Numbered from the stretch's first letter, positions 17,254 to 26,841 are shown. The stretch is 64,000 bases of DNA from Pseudomonas paraeruginosa PA7 (GCF_000017205.1 NC_009656.1:5398001-5462000); one strand, 5' to 3'. Notes: a model not told the origin generated them from the letters alone. Numbers and translations are program-made.

Positions 17254-18378
17254 ATGCCTCTATTCGCGACACCCTTCGCCCAGCTCGACCTGATCCGCCA
17301 GCCCGAGCAGGACGGCGAGCCCCTGCAGGCGTTCGACGCTGCCGACGAGTACCTGCTCAATCACCTGTACGAACGGGGCGTGACGGCGCAAAGCCGGATA
17401 CTGGTGCTCAACGACGCCTTCGGCGCCCTCGCCGCGAGCCTGGCGCCGCACGTTCAGCTCACCAGCAGCGGCGATTCGCACCTGGGCTTCCTTGCCCTGC
17501 GCAAGAACCTCGCGCGCAACGGCCTCGACCTGGGCTCGGTGCGCTTCGTCCCGGCCAGCGAAACCGCCGTGGGGCCCTTCGATCACGTGCTGGTCAAGGT
17601 GCCGAAGACCCTCGCGTTGCTGGAGGAGCAACTGATCCGCCTGCACGGCCAACTGGCGCCGGGCGCGCAGGTGGTCGCCGCAGGGATGGTCAAGCACCTG
17701 CCGCGCGCCGCCGGCGACCTGCTGGAGCGCTACATCGGCCCGATGCATGCCTCGCTGGCGGTGAAGAAGGCCCGCCTGCTGGTCGCCGAAGCGGCGGAGC
17801 GCCCGGCGCCGCGCTCGCCCTACCCGACCCGCTACCGCCTGGAGCAACCGCCGCTGACGCTGCTCAACCACGCCAACGTGTTCTGCCGCGAAGGCCTCGA
17901 CATCGGCACCCGCGCCTTCCTCCCGCACCTGCCGCGCAGCCTCGGCGCGCTGCGCGCGGCCGACCTCGGTTGCGGCAACGGGGTGCTCGGCATCGCCTAC
18001 GCGCTGCTCAACCCGCAGGCCGAACTGACCCTGGTGGACGAATCGTACATGGCCGTGCAGTCGGCACGGGAGAACTGGCGCGCGGCGCTGGGCGAGCGGC
18101 CGGCGGCGTTCCGCGCCGACGATGGCCTGGCCGGCCAGGCGGCGGGCTCGCTGGACCTGGTCCTGTGCAACCCGCCGTTCCACCAGCAGCAGGTGGTTGG
18201 CGACTTCCTCGCCTGGCGCATGTTTCTCCAGGCTCGCGATGCCCTGGCGGCGGGCGGCGAACTGTGGATCGTCGGCAACCGCCACCTGGGCTACCACGCC
18301 AAGCTCAAGCGGCTGTTCCGCGGGGTCGAGCAGGTCGCGGCGAATCCGAAGTTCGTGATCCTGAAAGCGGGAAAATAG
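17254..18378 (+). CDS. rlmG: 23S rRNA m2G1835 methyltransferase RlmG
   Basis: 374 residues made of two methyltransferase folds. The N-terminal half is a degenerate copy and the C-terminal half carries the SAM-binding motif ADLGCGNGVLG and the catalytic NPPFHQ motif near residue 308. Substrate is G1835 of 23S rRNA, based on family and length. I chose the ATG at 17254 over an upstream in-frame TTG at 17215. It ends immediately against the convergent mocA stop. Confidence 0.9.
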   Translation: MPLFATPFAQLDLIRQPEQDGEPLQAFDAADEYLLNHLYERGVTAQSRILVLNDAFGALAASLAPHVQLTSSGDSHLGFLALRKNLARNGLDLGSVRFVPASETAVGPFDHVLVKVPKTLALLEEQLIRLHGQLAPGAQVVAAGMVKHLPRAAGDLLERYIGPMHASLAVKKARLLVAEAAERPAPRSPYPTRYRLEQPPLTLLNHANVFCREGLDIGTRAFLPHLPRSLGALRAADLGCGNGVLGIAYALLNPQAELTLVDESYMAVQSARENWRAALGERPAAFRADDGLAGQAAGSLDLVLCNPPFHQQQVVGDFLAWRMFLQARDALAAGGELWIVGNRHLGYHAKLKRLFRGVEQVAANPKFVILKAGK

Positions 18379-18954
18379 TCAGCCGAGCGCCGCCGGGGTG
18401 TCCACGTCGCGGAGTACCCCCGGATCGTCGCACGGCACCTCGCACCAGGCCGGACGATGGGCCTGCAGCACACGGCGCGCGCCCTGGTCGCCGTCCAGTT
18501 GCGCAAGCGCGTCCCAGAAAGCGCGGCCGAACAGCACCGGATGGCCGCGCTGGCCGTCGTACAGGGGAAACACGATGGCTTCGGGAGTGGCCATCGCGGC
18601 CAGACGCTCGAGGGTATCGGCGGCGATCCAGGGCATGTCGCCGAGCAGGACGGCGATGGCCCGCGCCGGGCTGCTCCCCGCCGCCGCGACGCCGGCGGCC
18701 AGGCTGTGGCCCATGCCCAACGACGCGTCGAGGCTGTGGACAAGCCGCTGCTGCGCCGGCAGGCCCAGGCTCGCCGGGGTCTCTCCGGCACGCACCACCA
18801 CCCGCACCTCGGCGAACGCCTCGCGCGCCCGCGCCACGCTGGCCGCCAGCAGGGTGGTGCCATCAGCCAGGCGCGCCAGGCGCTTGTCGCTGCCGAAGCG
18901 GCGCCCCCGCCCGGCCGCCAGGACCAGGCACAGCACCTCGTCGGCAGCGACCAT
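18379..18954 (-). CDS. mocA: MocA-like molybdenum cofactor cytidylyltransferase
   Basis: 191-residue nucleotidyltransferase of the MobA/MocA type. The signature LAAGRGRRFGSDKRLA is at residues 12-27 and the metal-binding LLGDMPW follows around 103. MocA converts Moco to its CTP-derived dinucleotide form used by xanthine-oxidase-family enzymes. It is the last gene of the operon for such an enzyme and overlaps the xdhC stop codon by one base, which supports the role. Confidence 0.82.
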   Translation of the reverse strand: MVAADEVLCLVLAAGRGRRFGSDKRLARLADGTTLLAASVARAREAFAEVRVVVRAGETPASLGLPAQQRLVHSLDASLGMGHSLAAGVAAAGSSPARAIAVLLGDMPWIAADTLERLAAMATPEAIVFPLYDGQRGHPVLFGRAFWDALAQLDGDQGARRVLQAHRPAWCEVPCDDPGVLRDVDTPAALG

Positions 18955-19925
18955 CAGAGCCGCTCGCGCGGAATGCCGTTGCGGATGCGGAGAATGTCCG
19001 CCAGCACCGCCAGGGCGATTTCCGCCGGCGTCTTGCTGCCCAGGTTGAGGCCGATCGGCGCGTGGATCCGCGCCAGTTCGGCATCGCCCAGGCCGCCGAT
19101 GCGCCGCAGGCGCTCGAAGCGTTTCTCCGAGGTCGCCCGCGAGCCCATCACGCCGATATAGAAGGCTTCGGTACGTACCGCCTCGAGCATCGCCAGGTCG
19201 TCGATCTTCGGATCATGGGTCAACGCCACCACCGCCGTATCGGCGTGGCAGCCGCCGTCGGCGATGAACAGCGAGGGCAGCTCGCGACGGATCTCGATGC
19301 CCTCCAGCACCACGCCGCGCAAGGCTTCTTCGCGCGGGTCGCAGAGGATCACCTCGAAGCCCAGGCCCTTGCCGAACTCGGCGCAGGCATGGGCGACGCT
19401 GGAATAGCCGGCCAGCAGCAGGCGCTGGGCGGCGCCGACGCGCAAGCGCACCCGCTCGCCGCCGCGCTCCACCCGGGGGCCATGGCTGGAGTCGTCGCGC
19501 AGGCTGCGCGCGCCGCTACCCAGCTCGACCTCGCGCAGCAGGCGGCGCTGGCCAAGCAACGCCGACTCCAGCTCGCGCAGATGGGCCTGGACGTCGCAGT
19601 CCGGCGCCAGGTTTTCCACCAGTACGTCGAGAATGCCGCCGCAGGGCAGGCGGATGTTCGAGTTCGGGTCGTCACCCTCGCCGTAGCGCACGATCACCGA
19701 GGGCTCGGGGAAACCGCCGGCGGCGACCCGCCCGAGGAAATCATCCTCGACGCAGCCGCCGGACAGCGAGCCGATCCATTCACCGCTGGCGTTCACCGCC
19801 AGCAGCGATCCCGGCGCGCGAGGCGCCGAGCCGTAGGTCGTAAGCACGGTACAGAACCACACCCGTTCGCCGCCCACGGACCACTTCAGCGCCTTGCGGA
19901 CCACCTGTAGATCGAGGTGTTGCAC
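18954..19925 (-). CDS. XdhC/CoxI-family molybdoenzyme maturation factor
   Basis: 323 residues. N-terminal XdhC_CoxI domain (YGSAPRAPGSLL, GSLSGGCVEDD) and C-terminal Rossmann-like XdhC_C domain (THDPKIDDLAML, YIGVMGSRATSEKR). XdhC proteins bind the molybdenum cofactor, present it for sulfuration and deliver it to the hydroxylase. The start is GTG at 19925, three bases after the cytochrome stop codon, with AAGGTGAAG upstream; no closer ATG exists. Position between the structural genes and mocA fits a dedicated maturation role. Confidence 0.88.
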   Translation of the reverse strand: MQHLDLQVVRKALKWSVGGERVWFCTVLTTYGSAPRAPGSLLAVNASGEWIGSLSGGCVEDDFLGRVAAGGFPEPSVIVRYGEGDDPNSNIRLPCGGILDVLVENLAPDCDVQAHLRELESALLGQRRLLREVELGSGARSLRDDSSHGPRVERGGERVRLRVGAAQRLLLAGYSSVAHACAEFGKGLGFEVILCDPREEALRGVVLEGIEIRRELPSLFIADGGCHADTAVVALTHDPKIDDLAMLEAVRTEAFYIGVMGSRATSEKRFERLRRIGGLGDAELARIHAPIGLNLGSKTPAEIALAVLADILRIRNGIPRERL

Positions 19926-19928
19926 GAT

Positions 19929-21176
19929 TCACTTCACCTTGACGGTATGCGCCGAGGCGCTCTCCGTCTTCAATTGCGCGACCTGTCGGGGACCGAGGTC
20001 ACCGGGCAATCCGCCCCAGGTCTGGCGCAGGTAGTTGAGCAGGTCCGTGAGTTGCTCGTCGTCGAGTTTCCCGGCGAAGCCGGGCATCGGTTGCATGCGT
20101 TCGAAGCCGGTGAACTGCTGTTCGACGATGCCGTCTTCGATCACTCGCAACAGATTACGCGGGTCTTGCAAGCGCAGGGTAGTGTTGCCGTTCATCGCCA
20201 CCGCGATATGCGGCTTGCCCTCGCCTTCGCCACCGTGGCAGCCGGCGCAGACATTGAGGTACTGCTGGCGACCGCGCTTGCCGCTGTCGTTCAGCTGCGC
20301 CTCGGGCAGCGCCTGGACCTCCCTGGCCGGCGGCGGCTGGTCGCCGAGCAGGTAGGTGGCCATGGCCGCCAGGTCGCCGTCGTCGAGGTGCTGGGTACTG
20401 TGGTGCACCACCGGGAACATCTCGTTGAACATGCTGCCCTGGGCGCTCATGCCGTGCTTGAGGAAGCTCGCCAGGTCCGGCTGGGTCCAACCGCGCTCGG
20501 CGAGGTCGCCGGGCAGCAGGCTGGGCGCCAGGTAGCCGTTGAGCAGGCCGCCGCTCAGGCGCTTGTCCTGCTCCAGGGCACCGGCGAGGTTGCGCGGGGT
20601 ATGGCACTCGCCGCAGTGGCCGAGCACCTCGACCATGTACTGGCCGCGCTTCCACGCCTCGCTGCGGCCCTCCTCCGGCTGCAAGCGCACGCTCTTGCCG
20701 TAGAGCAGGTTCCAGCCGGCCAGCCCCATGCGCACGTTGAACGGGAAGCTCAGGCTGGTCTGCGGCGCCGGCCGGGCGATCGGCTCCTGGGCCATCAGGT
20801 AGGCGTAGATGGCGTCGGCATCCTCGCGCTCGATCAGGTGGTACGAGGTGTAGGGCATCGCCGGATAGAGATAGGCGCCGTCCTTGCGCTTGCCCTCGGT
20901 GAGGGCGGCGAAGAACTCGTCGGCGCTGTAGGCGCCGATGCCATGTTCCTTGTCCGGAGTGATGTTGGTGCCGTAGATGGTGCCGAACGGCGACTGGATC
21001 GGCAGCCCGCCGGCGAACGGCGCGCCGCCCTCGGCGGTATGGCAGGCCATGCAGTCGGCGGCGCGGGCGAGGTATTCGCCGCGCTTGACCAGCGCCGCAT
21101 CGGCGCCGGCGGAGGAAGCCAGGGACGGCGAGAGCGCGGCCAGCGCCAGGGCGAGGCCGGAAAGGGTGCGCTTCAT
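19929..21176 (-). CDS. Triheme cytochrome c, electron acceptor of the Mo hydroxylase
   Basis: 415 residues with a signal peptide and three CxxCH heme sites: CMACH, CGECH and CAGCH. This is the cytochrome subunit layout seen in membrane-associated aldehyde or alcohol dehydrogenases. It would pass electrons from the 2Fe-2S subunit to the respiratory chain in the periplasm. The start MKRTLSGLALALAAL at 21176 is directly behind the 2Fe-2S gene, whose last bases provide AAGGAGG. Confidence 0.88.
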   Translation of the reverse strand: MKRTLSGLALALAALSPSLASSAGADAALVKRGEYLARAADCMACHTAEGGAPFAGGLPIQSPFGTIYGTNITPDKEHGIGAYSADEFFAALTEGKRKDGAYLYPAMPYTSYHLIEREDADAIYAYLMAQEPIARPAPQTSLSFPFNVRMGLAGWNLLYGKSVRLQPEEGRSEAWKRGQYMVEVLGHCGECHTPRNLAGALEQDKRLSGGLLNGYLAPSLLPGDLAERGWTQPDLASFLKHGMSAQGSMFNEMFPVVHHSTQHLDDGDLAAMATYLLGDQPPPAREVQALPEAQLNDSGKRGRQQYLNVCAGCHGGEGEGKPHIAVAMNGNTTLRLQDPRNLLRVIEDGIVEQQFTGFERMQPMPGFAGKLDDEQLTDLLNYLRQTWGGLPGDLGPRQVAQLKTESASAHTVKVK

Positions 21177-21178
21177 CC

Positions 21179-21718
21179 TCAAGCCTCCTTGACCAGGCCG
21201 AGTTCGTCGAGCACGTCGCGGGTGGCGCTGTAGTAGCGCACGTAGCCGGTGCAACGGCAGATGTGGTGGCCGAGGCTGTCCTCGATCGCCTGCTCCAGCT
21301 CGCTGCGCCTGATCGGCTGGCGCTGGGCTTTTTCCACCAGCACGGTGGCGGCGTTGACGAAGCCCGGCGCGCAATAGCTGCACTGGAAGGCGAACTGGTC
21401 GACGAACTTCTGCTGGATCGGGTTCAGCGCGCGGATCTCGCCGTTCTCGTCGCGCTGGGCGTGGCCCTCGATGGTGCGAACCTTCTTGCCGTCGAAGTAG
21501 TGCGCACCGGTGATGCAGGTGCGCACTTCCTCGCTGGTGCCGTCCGGGTTGTCGACGATCACCACGCAGGCATGGCAGATGCCCTGGCCACAGCCCAGGC
21601 GCGAGCCGGTGAGGTTCTGGTATTCGTGCAGGTAGTCGATCATCGGCAGGTCTTCGGCGACCTCCACCGGACCGACGGCTTGACCGTTGAGGGTCATCTG
21701 GAGCTTGCGGTTAGCCAT
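21179..21718 (-). CDS. 2Fe-2S subunit of a xanthine-oxidase-family oxidoreductase
   Basis: 179 residues with two 2Fe-2S clusters. The plant-ferredoxin-type site is GCGQGICHAC plus a later RTC; the second is CSYCAPG with HICRCTGY. This is the small subunit of isoquinoline-1-oxidoreductase-type or aldehyde dehydrogenase molybdenum enzymes. No signal peptide, so it would be exported by riding with the Tat-targeted large subunit. It overlaps the large-subunit stop by 8 bp. Confidence 0.9.
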   Translation of the reverse strand: MANRKLQMTLNGQAVGPVEVAEDLPMIDYLHEYQNLTGSRLGCGQGICHACVVIVDNPDGTSEEVRTCITGAHYFDGKKVRTIEGHAQRDENGEIRALNPIQQKFVDQFAFQCSYCAPGFVNAATVLVEKAQRQPIRRSELEQAIEDSLGHHICRCTGYVRYYSATRDVLDELGLVKEA

Positions 21719-24542
21719 GGAGGGCCTCCTTGATGCGGGCGGGAGTGATGGGCAGGTCGCGGACGCGCTTGCCGGTGGCGTGCGCCACGGCGTTGGCGAT
21801 GGCGCCGACCACCGGGATCATCACCACCTCGGCGATGCCCTTGGCCGGATCGGTCGGCGACAGCGGCGGCAGGATCTCCGCCGTCTGTTTCCACACCGCC
21901 ACGTCCTTCGCCCGCGGCAACCGGTAGCGGTTGAAGTTCCAGTCCCCTTCCGCGGGGCCGCCCTCGTAGAGCGGCATTTCCTCCAGCAACGCGTGGCCGA
22001 TACCCATGGCGATGCCGCCCTCCAGCTGGCCCTTGACCAGTTCCGGCACCAGCACCCGGCCGCACTCGATCCAGGAATGGTGGTCGAGCACCTGCACCTC
22101 GCCGCTGCCCTTGTTCACCTTCAGCTCGACCAGGGTCGCCACCGGGCTGTAGTAGGTGACCATCGCGTTGTTCAGCTGGGTCGCCGGATAAGCCGGGTTC
22201 TGCCGGTCGAGCAGGTGGAAGCCGGCGCTGTTCATCATCGCCTTCTTCACTCCCGGCGCACCGTCGCCGTACTTCACCGCCATGGCGTCGAGCGGCAGGC
22301 GTTCGCGCACGCCATCGATGACGAAGTCCGCCTCGGCCCAGCTCCAGCGGTTGAAGCCGTGGACGCTGACGCCGGTGACCAGGCCCATCTCATGGGCCTT
22401 CTTCGCCAGCTCGGCGAAGGGAATCGGCGCCAGGCCGTTGCCGGTCAGTTGGCCGTCGACCCATACCGCGTTTTCGCGACGCACCACGTAAGGGTTGGCC
22501 TGGCCGCCGAACGGACCGCTGCGCCACAGTTCCAGGGCCGCCGGCCACAGGCCGTGGTTGAACAGCACACGCGCCGCTTCCCGAGTGGCATGGCTGAAAT
22601 AGAACGCCGAGTTGGTCGCCGACGACGGCGAGGCCAGCTTGCCGACCCAGCGCGGATCGCGCAGCGCGGCATCCTGCTCGGCCTGGCTCATCAGGTAGGG
22701 ATTGCCCTTGGTGGTGAGCCGCAGCTCGGGCCATTCGGTCTCGGCGGTCTTCACCTCGTCCGCCGGACGGCCGAGGAAGTCGCCGACCACGAAGGCCTGC
22801 GAGGTGGACATCCCGGTACCGATCTCGGTGCCGATGTGGCGCAGGCTGATGCGCCCGTCGGCGCTGAACTCGATGCTCGCCATCGGCGCCTCGGCGCCGG
22901 TGCCGAAGTCCTTCTGGCAGATGGCGAAGCCGACCCCGTACCAGTTGTCCGGGTCCTCCGCGTCGAAGCGCTTCTTGCGCGCCTCGCGGTCCTTCCAGAC
23001 TTCGTGGGCAGCGGCCTTGTCGAGTATCTCGTGCAGGCGCAAGGCACCGGCCGGGACCGCGCCCTGGGTGTTCTTCATGCCCGAGCGCAGGGCATTGCGG
23101 CGGCGCAGGTCGATGGCGTCGACGCCCAGCCGGCCGGCGATCTCGTCGACCATCATCTCGGTCGCGGCCATGGTCTGCAGGGTGCCGTAGCCGCGCATCG
23201 AACCGGCCTCGACTCCGCGCGAATGGTAGGCGGTGACCGCCAGGTCGTTCTGCGGCATGTAGTAGATCGACTGCGCGGCGGTGGCACCCACCGCCGCCAC
23301 CGAGGCGCTGTAGTTGGCGCGGCCGCCGCCGTCGGCGCTCATGTCGGCGCGGAAGATGCGGAAGCCGAGGTCGTTCCTGTCCACCGCCAGTTGGTAGCGG
23401 ATGTCGAACGGGTGGCGCTTGATGCCGCTCTGGAACTGCTCGTAGCGGTCGTTGGCCAGGCGCACCGGCACACCTTCGCCGTACAGCGCGGCGAGCGCGG
23501 CGTAGAAGACGAAGATGTTGTTGTCCTTGGAGCCGTAGCCGACGGTGTAGCCCGGATGGATGTTGAGCTTCTCCAGGGCGAAGCGCGACGGCTTGATCAT
23601 GTGCACGCTTTCGTAGGCGACCTCGAACGGGCACTGGGTGGCGACCACGAAGTGCAAGGTCTTGCTCGCCGCGTCGTACCAGCCGTTGCCGTTGTCCGGC
23701 TCCAGCGCCGCCGGCTCGATCGACGGAGTCTTGTAGCGCTCGTCGAAGACCAGCCAGTCCTGCGGCGGGTGTTCCAGTTGCTCGGCCATGCGCTTGGCAT
23801 GGAACAGGCCCTGCTCGGTGAGGTCGCCGTGCAGCTTCGGCTCGCTGGTCCAGACCGGCTTGCGGTTGAGGATGGTGGGGAACAGCATCGAGTCCTTCAG
23901 GCTGGAGAACTCGTCGTCCTCGTAGGGCGTCTTGCCGCCGACCCGGACGAAGCGATAGCTGCCGTAGGGATCGCCCTGGTACAACGGGGCCTGGGCGCCA
24001 TAGCGGATCGCCTTGTCGTTGAACTTGAGCTTGAGCTTGGCCCGGCGGAAGCGCTCGAAGTCGTTCCAGATCAGGATCGCCACCGGATGGCCGATGAACA
24101 TCGGCACCTTGCCCGGCGGCAGCAGCGGATCGGGCGAATGCGCCTCGGGGAAGACGATGCCGTCCTTCTCCAGGTCGGCGGCGGTGACGATACGGTCCGG
24201 CTGCAACTCGGCGCCCAGCCAGGAAAGGTCGTGGCCTTCGTAGATGCGGTCGGCGCGCACGGTCTTCAGCAGCATGGCGTGGCCCTGCTGCTGAGGCCAG
24301 CCGGGCATGTCCCTGGCGCGGATGTCGCGGGCGAACACCTTGTTGCCACAGACCTTGGACAAGGCGTCGTTACGGAAGCGAACCTGGCCGTTGCCCGCCA
24401 TCCACTGCTGGGCGGCAACGGTCACCTGGTTCTCGAACAAGGCAGCGAAAGCCCGGCTGCCGAGCGGCGCCAGGGTGACGCCCACGCCGGCGATCAACCC
24501 GCCCTGGAGAAAGGCGCGCCGGGAGATATCACGGTTGGACAT
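21711..24542 (-). CDS. Molybdenum-binding catalytic subunit, aldehyde/isoquinoline oxidoreductase type
   Basis: 943 residues. A twin-arginine signal (SRRAFLQGGLIAGVGV) at residues 7-22 directs folded export. The remainder is the aldehyde-oxidase/xanthine-dehydrogenase Mo-binding domain in the single-chain form lacking an FAD subunit, with motifs such as SRGVEAGSMRGYG and HIGTEIGTGMSTSQ. The product likely oxidises an aldehyde or N-heterocycle in the periplasm; substrate is not readable from sequence. AGAGGAA precedes the ATG at 24542. First gene of the operon Mo subunit - Fe-S - cytochrome c - xdhC - mocA. Confidence 0.88.
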   Translation of the reverse strand: MSNRDISRRAFLQGGLIAGVGVTLAPLGSRAFAALFENQVTVAAQQWMAGNGQVRFRNDALSKVCGNKVFARDIRARDMPGWPQQQGHAMLLKTVRADRIYEGHDLSWLGAELQPDRIVTAADLEKDGIVFPEAHSPDPLLPPGKVPMFIGHPVAILIWNDFERFRRAKLKLKFNDKAIRYGAQAPLYQGDPYGSYRFVRVGGKTPYEDDEFSSLKDSMLFPTILNRKPVWTSEPKLHGDLTEQGLFHAKRMAEQLEHPPQDWLVFDERYKTPSIEPAALEPDNGNGWYDAASKTLHFVVATQCPFEVAYESVHMIKPSRFALEKLNIHPGYTVGYGSKDNNIFVFYAALAALYGEGVPVRLANDRYEQFQSGIKRHPFDIRYQLAVDRNDLGFRIFRADMSADGGGRANYSASVAAVGATAAQSIYYMPQNDLAVTAYHSRGVEAGSMRGYGTLQTMAATEMMVDEIAGRLGVDAIDLRRRNALRSGMKNTQGAVPAGALRLHEILDKAAAHEVWKDREARKKRFDAEDPDNWYGVGFAICQKDFGTGAEAPMASIEFSADGRISLRHIGTEIGTGMSTSQAFVVGDFLGRPADEVKTAETEWPELRLTTKGNPYLMSQAEQDAALRDPRWVGKLASPSSATNSAFYFSHATREAARVLFNHGLWPAALELWRSGPFGGQANPYVVRRENAVWVDGQLTGNGLAPIPFAELAKKAHEMGLVTGVSVHGFNRWSWAEADFVIDGVRERLPLDAMAVKYGDGAPGVKKAMMNSAGFHLLDRQNPAYPATQLNNAMVTYYSPVATLVELKVNKGSGEVQVLDHHSWIECGRVLVPELVKGQLEGGIAMGIGHALLEEMPLYEGGPAEGDWNFNRYRLPRAKDVAVWKQTAEILPPLSPTDPAKGIAEVVMIPVVGAIANAVAHATGKRVRDLPITPARIKEALHG

Positions 24543-24836
24543 GCAAGTTCCTCTGGGTGGTAAGGGGCCCACCCATGTCGTTATTCAGGCTTGAACAGCT
24601 CGCCCGGACGGGCGAGGTGGAGCACGCAGGCGAAAAACCTGACTCGGAAGTTAATTTTAGCGGCAAGTCACGCCCGAGGAAAAGTCCCGCCTGCCGCCGA
24701 AAGGCCCCGTGGATACTCGACTTTGGTCGCCCGCAGGGTCCGCGCCCGGGTCTTCGTGCGCTTTTCGAGTTCACCGATTCCGGCAAATGCAACAGCCAGG
24801 AGGTAACTGCATGTTACTCTCCGTCCTCCTCCCGCA

Positions 24837-26063
24837 ATGCCCCGATCCAGCATGTCCAGCGAACCCCATTCCCTGCTCCGCCACCGTCCCTTCCTCGCCT
24901 TCTGGCTGGCCCGCGTCTGCACCGCAAGCGGTTTCCAGATGCTCACCGTGGCCATCGGCTGGCACATCTACGAACTCACCGGCAACGTCCTCGACCTGGG
25001 CCTGGTCGGCCTGGTGGAGTTCCTCCCGCGGGTACTGTTCATGCTGCATACCGGGCACGTCGCCGACCGCTACGACCGGCGCAAGGTCGCCGCCCTCTGC
25101 CAGGCCGGCCAGGCCCTGGTGGCGGTGGCGCTGGTGTTCGGCGCGGCCTCCGGAGAGCTGACCCGCAACATGATCTTCGTCCTCGCCTTCGCCCTGGGCA
25201 GCGCCCGCTCCTTCGAGATGCCGACCACCCAGGCGCTGTTGCCGAACCTGGTACCGGCCGGGCTGTTCCCGCGCGCGGTGGCCGCTTCGGCCTCGGCGAT
25301 GCAGGCGGCGACCATCGCCGCCCCGGCCCTCGGCGGCCTGCTCTACGCGTTCGGCGCCGCCTGGGTCTATGTGCCGACAGCCACCCTGTACGTCCTCGCC
25401 TGCGCCCTGACGCTCAGCCTGCCGGTGCGCAACCAGCCGCTTTCCCAGGGCAAGGCCACCCTGGACTCGCTGCTCGCCGGGATCCGCTTCATCCGCAGCC
25501 GGCCGGACATCTTCGGGGCGATCTCCCTCGACCTGTTCGCCGTGCTCCTCGGCGGCGCCACAGCCCTGCTCCCGGTGTTCGCCAAGGACATCCTGCTCAC
25601 CGGCCCCTGGGGCCTCGGCCTGCTGCGCTCGGCGCCGGCGGTGGGCGCACTGGCGATGTCGTTCTGGCTGGCGCGCTTCAGCATCGAGCGCAACGTCGGA
25701 CGGATCATGTTCCTCTCGGTGGGCATCTTCGGCCTGGCGACCATCGCCTTCGGCCTGTCGACGTCGTTCTGGCTGTCCCTCGGCGTGCTGGTGGTGCTCG
25801 GTGCCGCCGACATGGTCAGCATGGTCATCCGCGGCGCCTTCGTGCAACTGGAGACTCCCGACCAGATGCGCGGCCGGGTCAGCGCGGTGAACGGCCTGTT
25901 CATCGGCGCCTCGAACCAGCTCGGCGAGTTCGAGTCCGGGCTCACCGCACACTGGTTCGGCACGGTGCCGGCGGTGGTCCTCGGCGGGATCGGCACCCTG
26001 GTGGTCACCGGTGCGTGGATGAAACTGTTCCCCACCCTGGCGCAACGCGACCGCCTGCACTGA
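24837..26063 (+). CDS. MFS transporter, EntS/MFS_3-like
   Basis: 408 residues with about 12 membrane segments; the first loop has GHVADRYDRRKVAAL, the MFS signature A. Probable exporter of unknown substrate. The start is uncertain: ATG at 24837 or 24852, neither with a good ribosome site, while a perfect AGGAGG at 24798 serves an ATG at 24811 in another frame. The 294 bp between it and the divergent Mo-enzyme operon hold no other gene. Closed by a terminator at 26156. Confidence 0.82.
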   Translation: MPRSSMSSEPHSLLRHRPFLAFWLARVCTASGFQMLTVAIGWHIYELTGNVLDLGLVGLVEFLPRVLFMLHTGHVADRYDRRKVAALCQAGQALVAVALVFGAASGELTRNMIFVLAFALGSARSFEMPTTQALLPNLVPAGLFPRAVAASASAMQAATIAAPALGGLLYAFGAAWVYVPTATLYVLACALTLSLPVRNQPLSQGKATLDSLLAGIRFIRSRPDIFGAISLDLFAVLLGGATALLPVFAKDILLTGPWGLGLLRSAPAVGALAMSFWLARFSIERNVGRIMFLSVGIFGLATIAFGLSTSFWLSLGVLVVLGAADMVSMVIRGAFVQLETPDQMRGRVSAVNGLFIGASNQLGEFESGLTAHWFGTVPAVVLGGIGTLVVTGAWMKLFPTLAQRDRLH

Positions 26064-26155
26064 GGCCCGTGCCGTCGCGCGCCGAAGCCTCGGCAGCGGT
26101 GTGTCTGCGGATGACGCCCGACCTACCCGTACACCGCTCCTTCTCGACAATTAAG

Positions 26156-26182
26156 AAAGCCCGGCATCGAGCCGGGCTTTTC
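26156..26182. terminator. Bidirectional terminator between MFS gene and small repeat protein gene
   Basis: AAAGCCCGGC - ATCGA - GCCGGGCTTTT; a 10-bp stem with T run, between two convergent genes. Confidence 0.85.
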
Positions 26183-26209
26183 TCGCGCCTTGCGGCGTGG
26201 TCCGCGGTG

Positions 26210-26599
26210 TCAGGCGGGGCGCTGCATCTCCCGATGCAGGCGCTCGACGGTGCGCTCGCTACCGTTGTCGGCCAGGCGCAGGTCGGCGCGCCCCAGGTCC
26301 TTGTGCAAACGGTCGACGGTCTGTTCGCTGCCGTTCTCGGCCAGGCGCGCCTCGCGGCCGGTCATGTCGCGGTGGAGGCGGTCGACGGTCTGCTCGCTGC
26401 CGCTTTCGGCGATCCGGCGTTCTTCCTGGACCCGCGGCGCCTGGGTCTTGCGCAGGCGTTCGAGGGTGCGGTCGGAACCGTCGGAAGCGATCATTTGCTG
26501 GGCGCCGCGCAGGGCGACGGACTCGACGCGCGGTGCGGCGAAGGCGGCATTGGCGGCCAGGGTAGCGAGAGCGATGGCGAGGATCAGCGGACGTTTCAT
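26210..26599 (-). CDS. Small exported protein with tandem helical repeats
   Basis: 129 residues: signal peptide (LILAIALATLAANAAFA), then four imperfect units of 23-26 residues. Each has a Gly-Ser core (ASDGSDRTLERL, AESGSEQTVDRL, AENGSEQTVDRL, ADNGSERTVERL) followed by a charged segment. The repeats look helical and amphipathic. I do not recognise a domain. It lies downstream of cdrB on the same strand but 281 bp away, so it is probably its own transcript. By order it is PA4623. Confidence 0.75.
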   Translation of the reverse strand: MKRPLILAIALATLAANAAFAAPRVESVALRGAQQMIASDGSDRTLERLRKTQAPRVQEERRIAESGSEQTVDRLHRDMTGREARLAENGSEQTVDRLHKDLGRADLRLADNGSERTVERLHREMQRPA

Positions 26600-26841
26600 G
26601 GCGGTGGCTCCAGGTAGTCGTTGCGTGGAGCCATTCTCTGTTCGGGAAAGTCGATTGGAAAACGAAGCACGGCAATAGTCTTTATCGACATTTGAAATAG
26701 TCGAAAAAGCCGCTCTAGATCGGAGCCTCAGGAGAAAAACGGTCGTATCGCGAGGAAACTGGCGCTATTGAGGATGTCGATAAGAAAAATCGAAGAAATC
26801 GAATGTTTGACAGGATTACTCGGACTAAAGCACGGAGAAGC

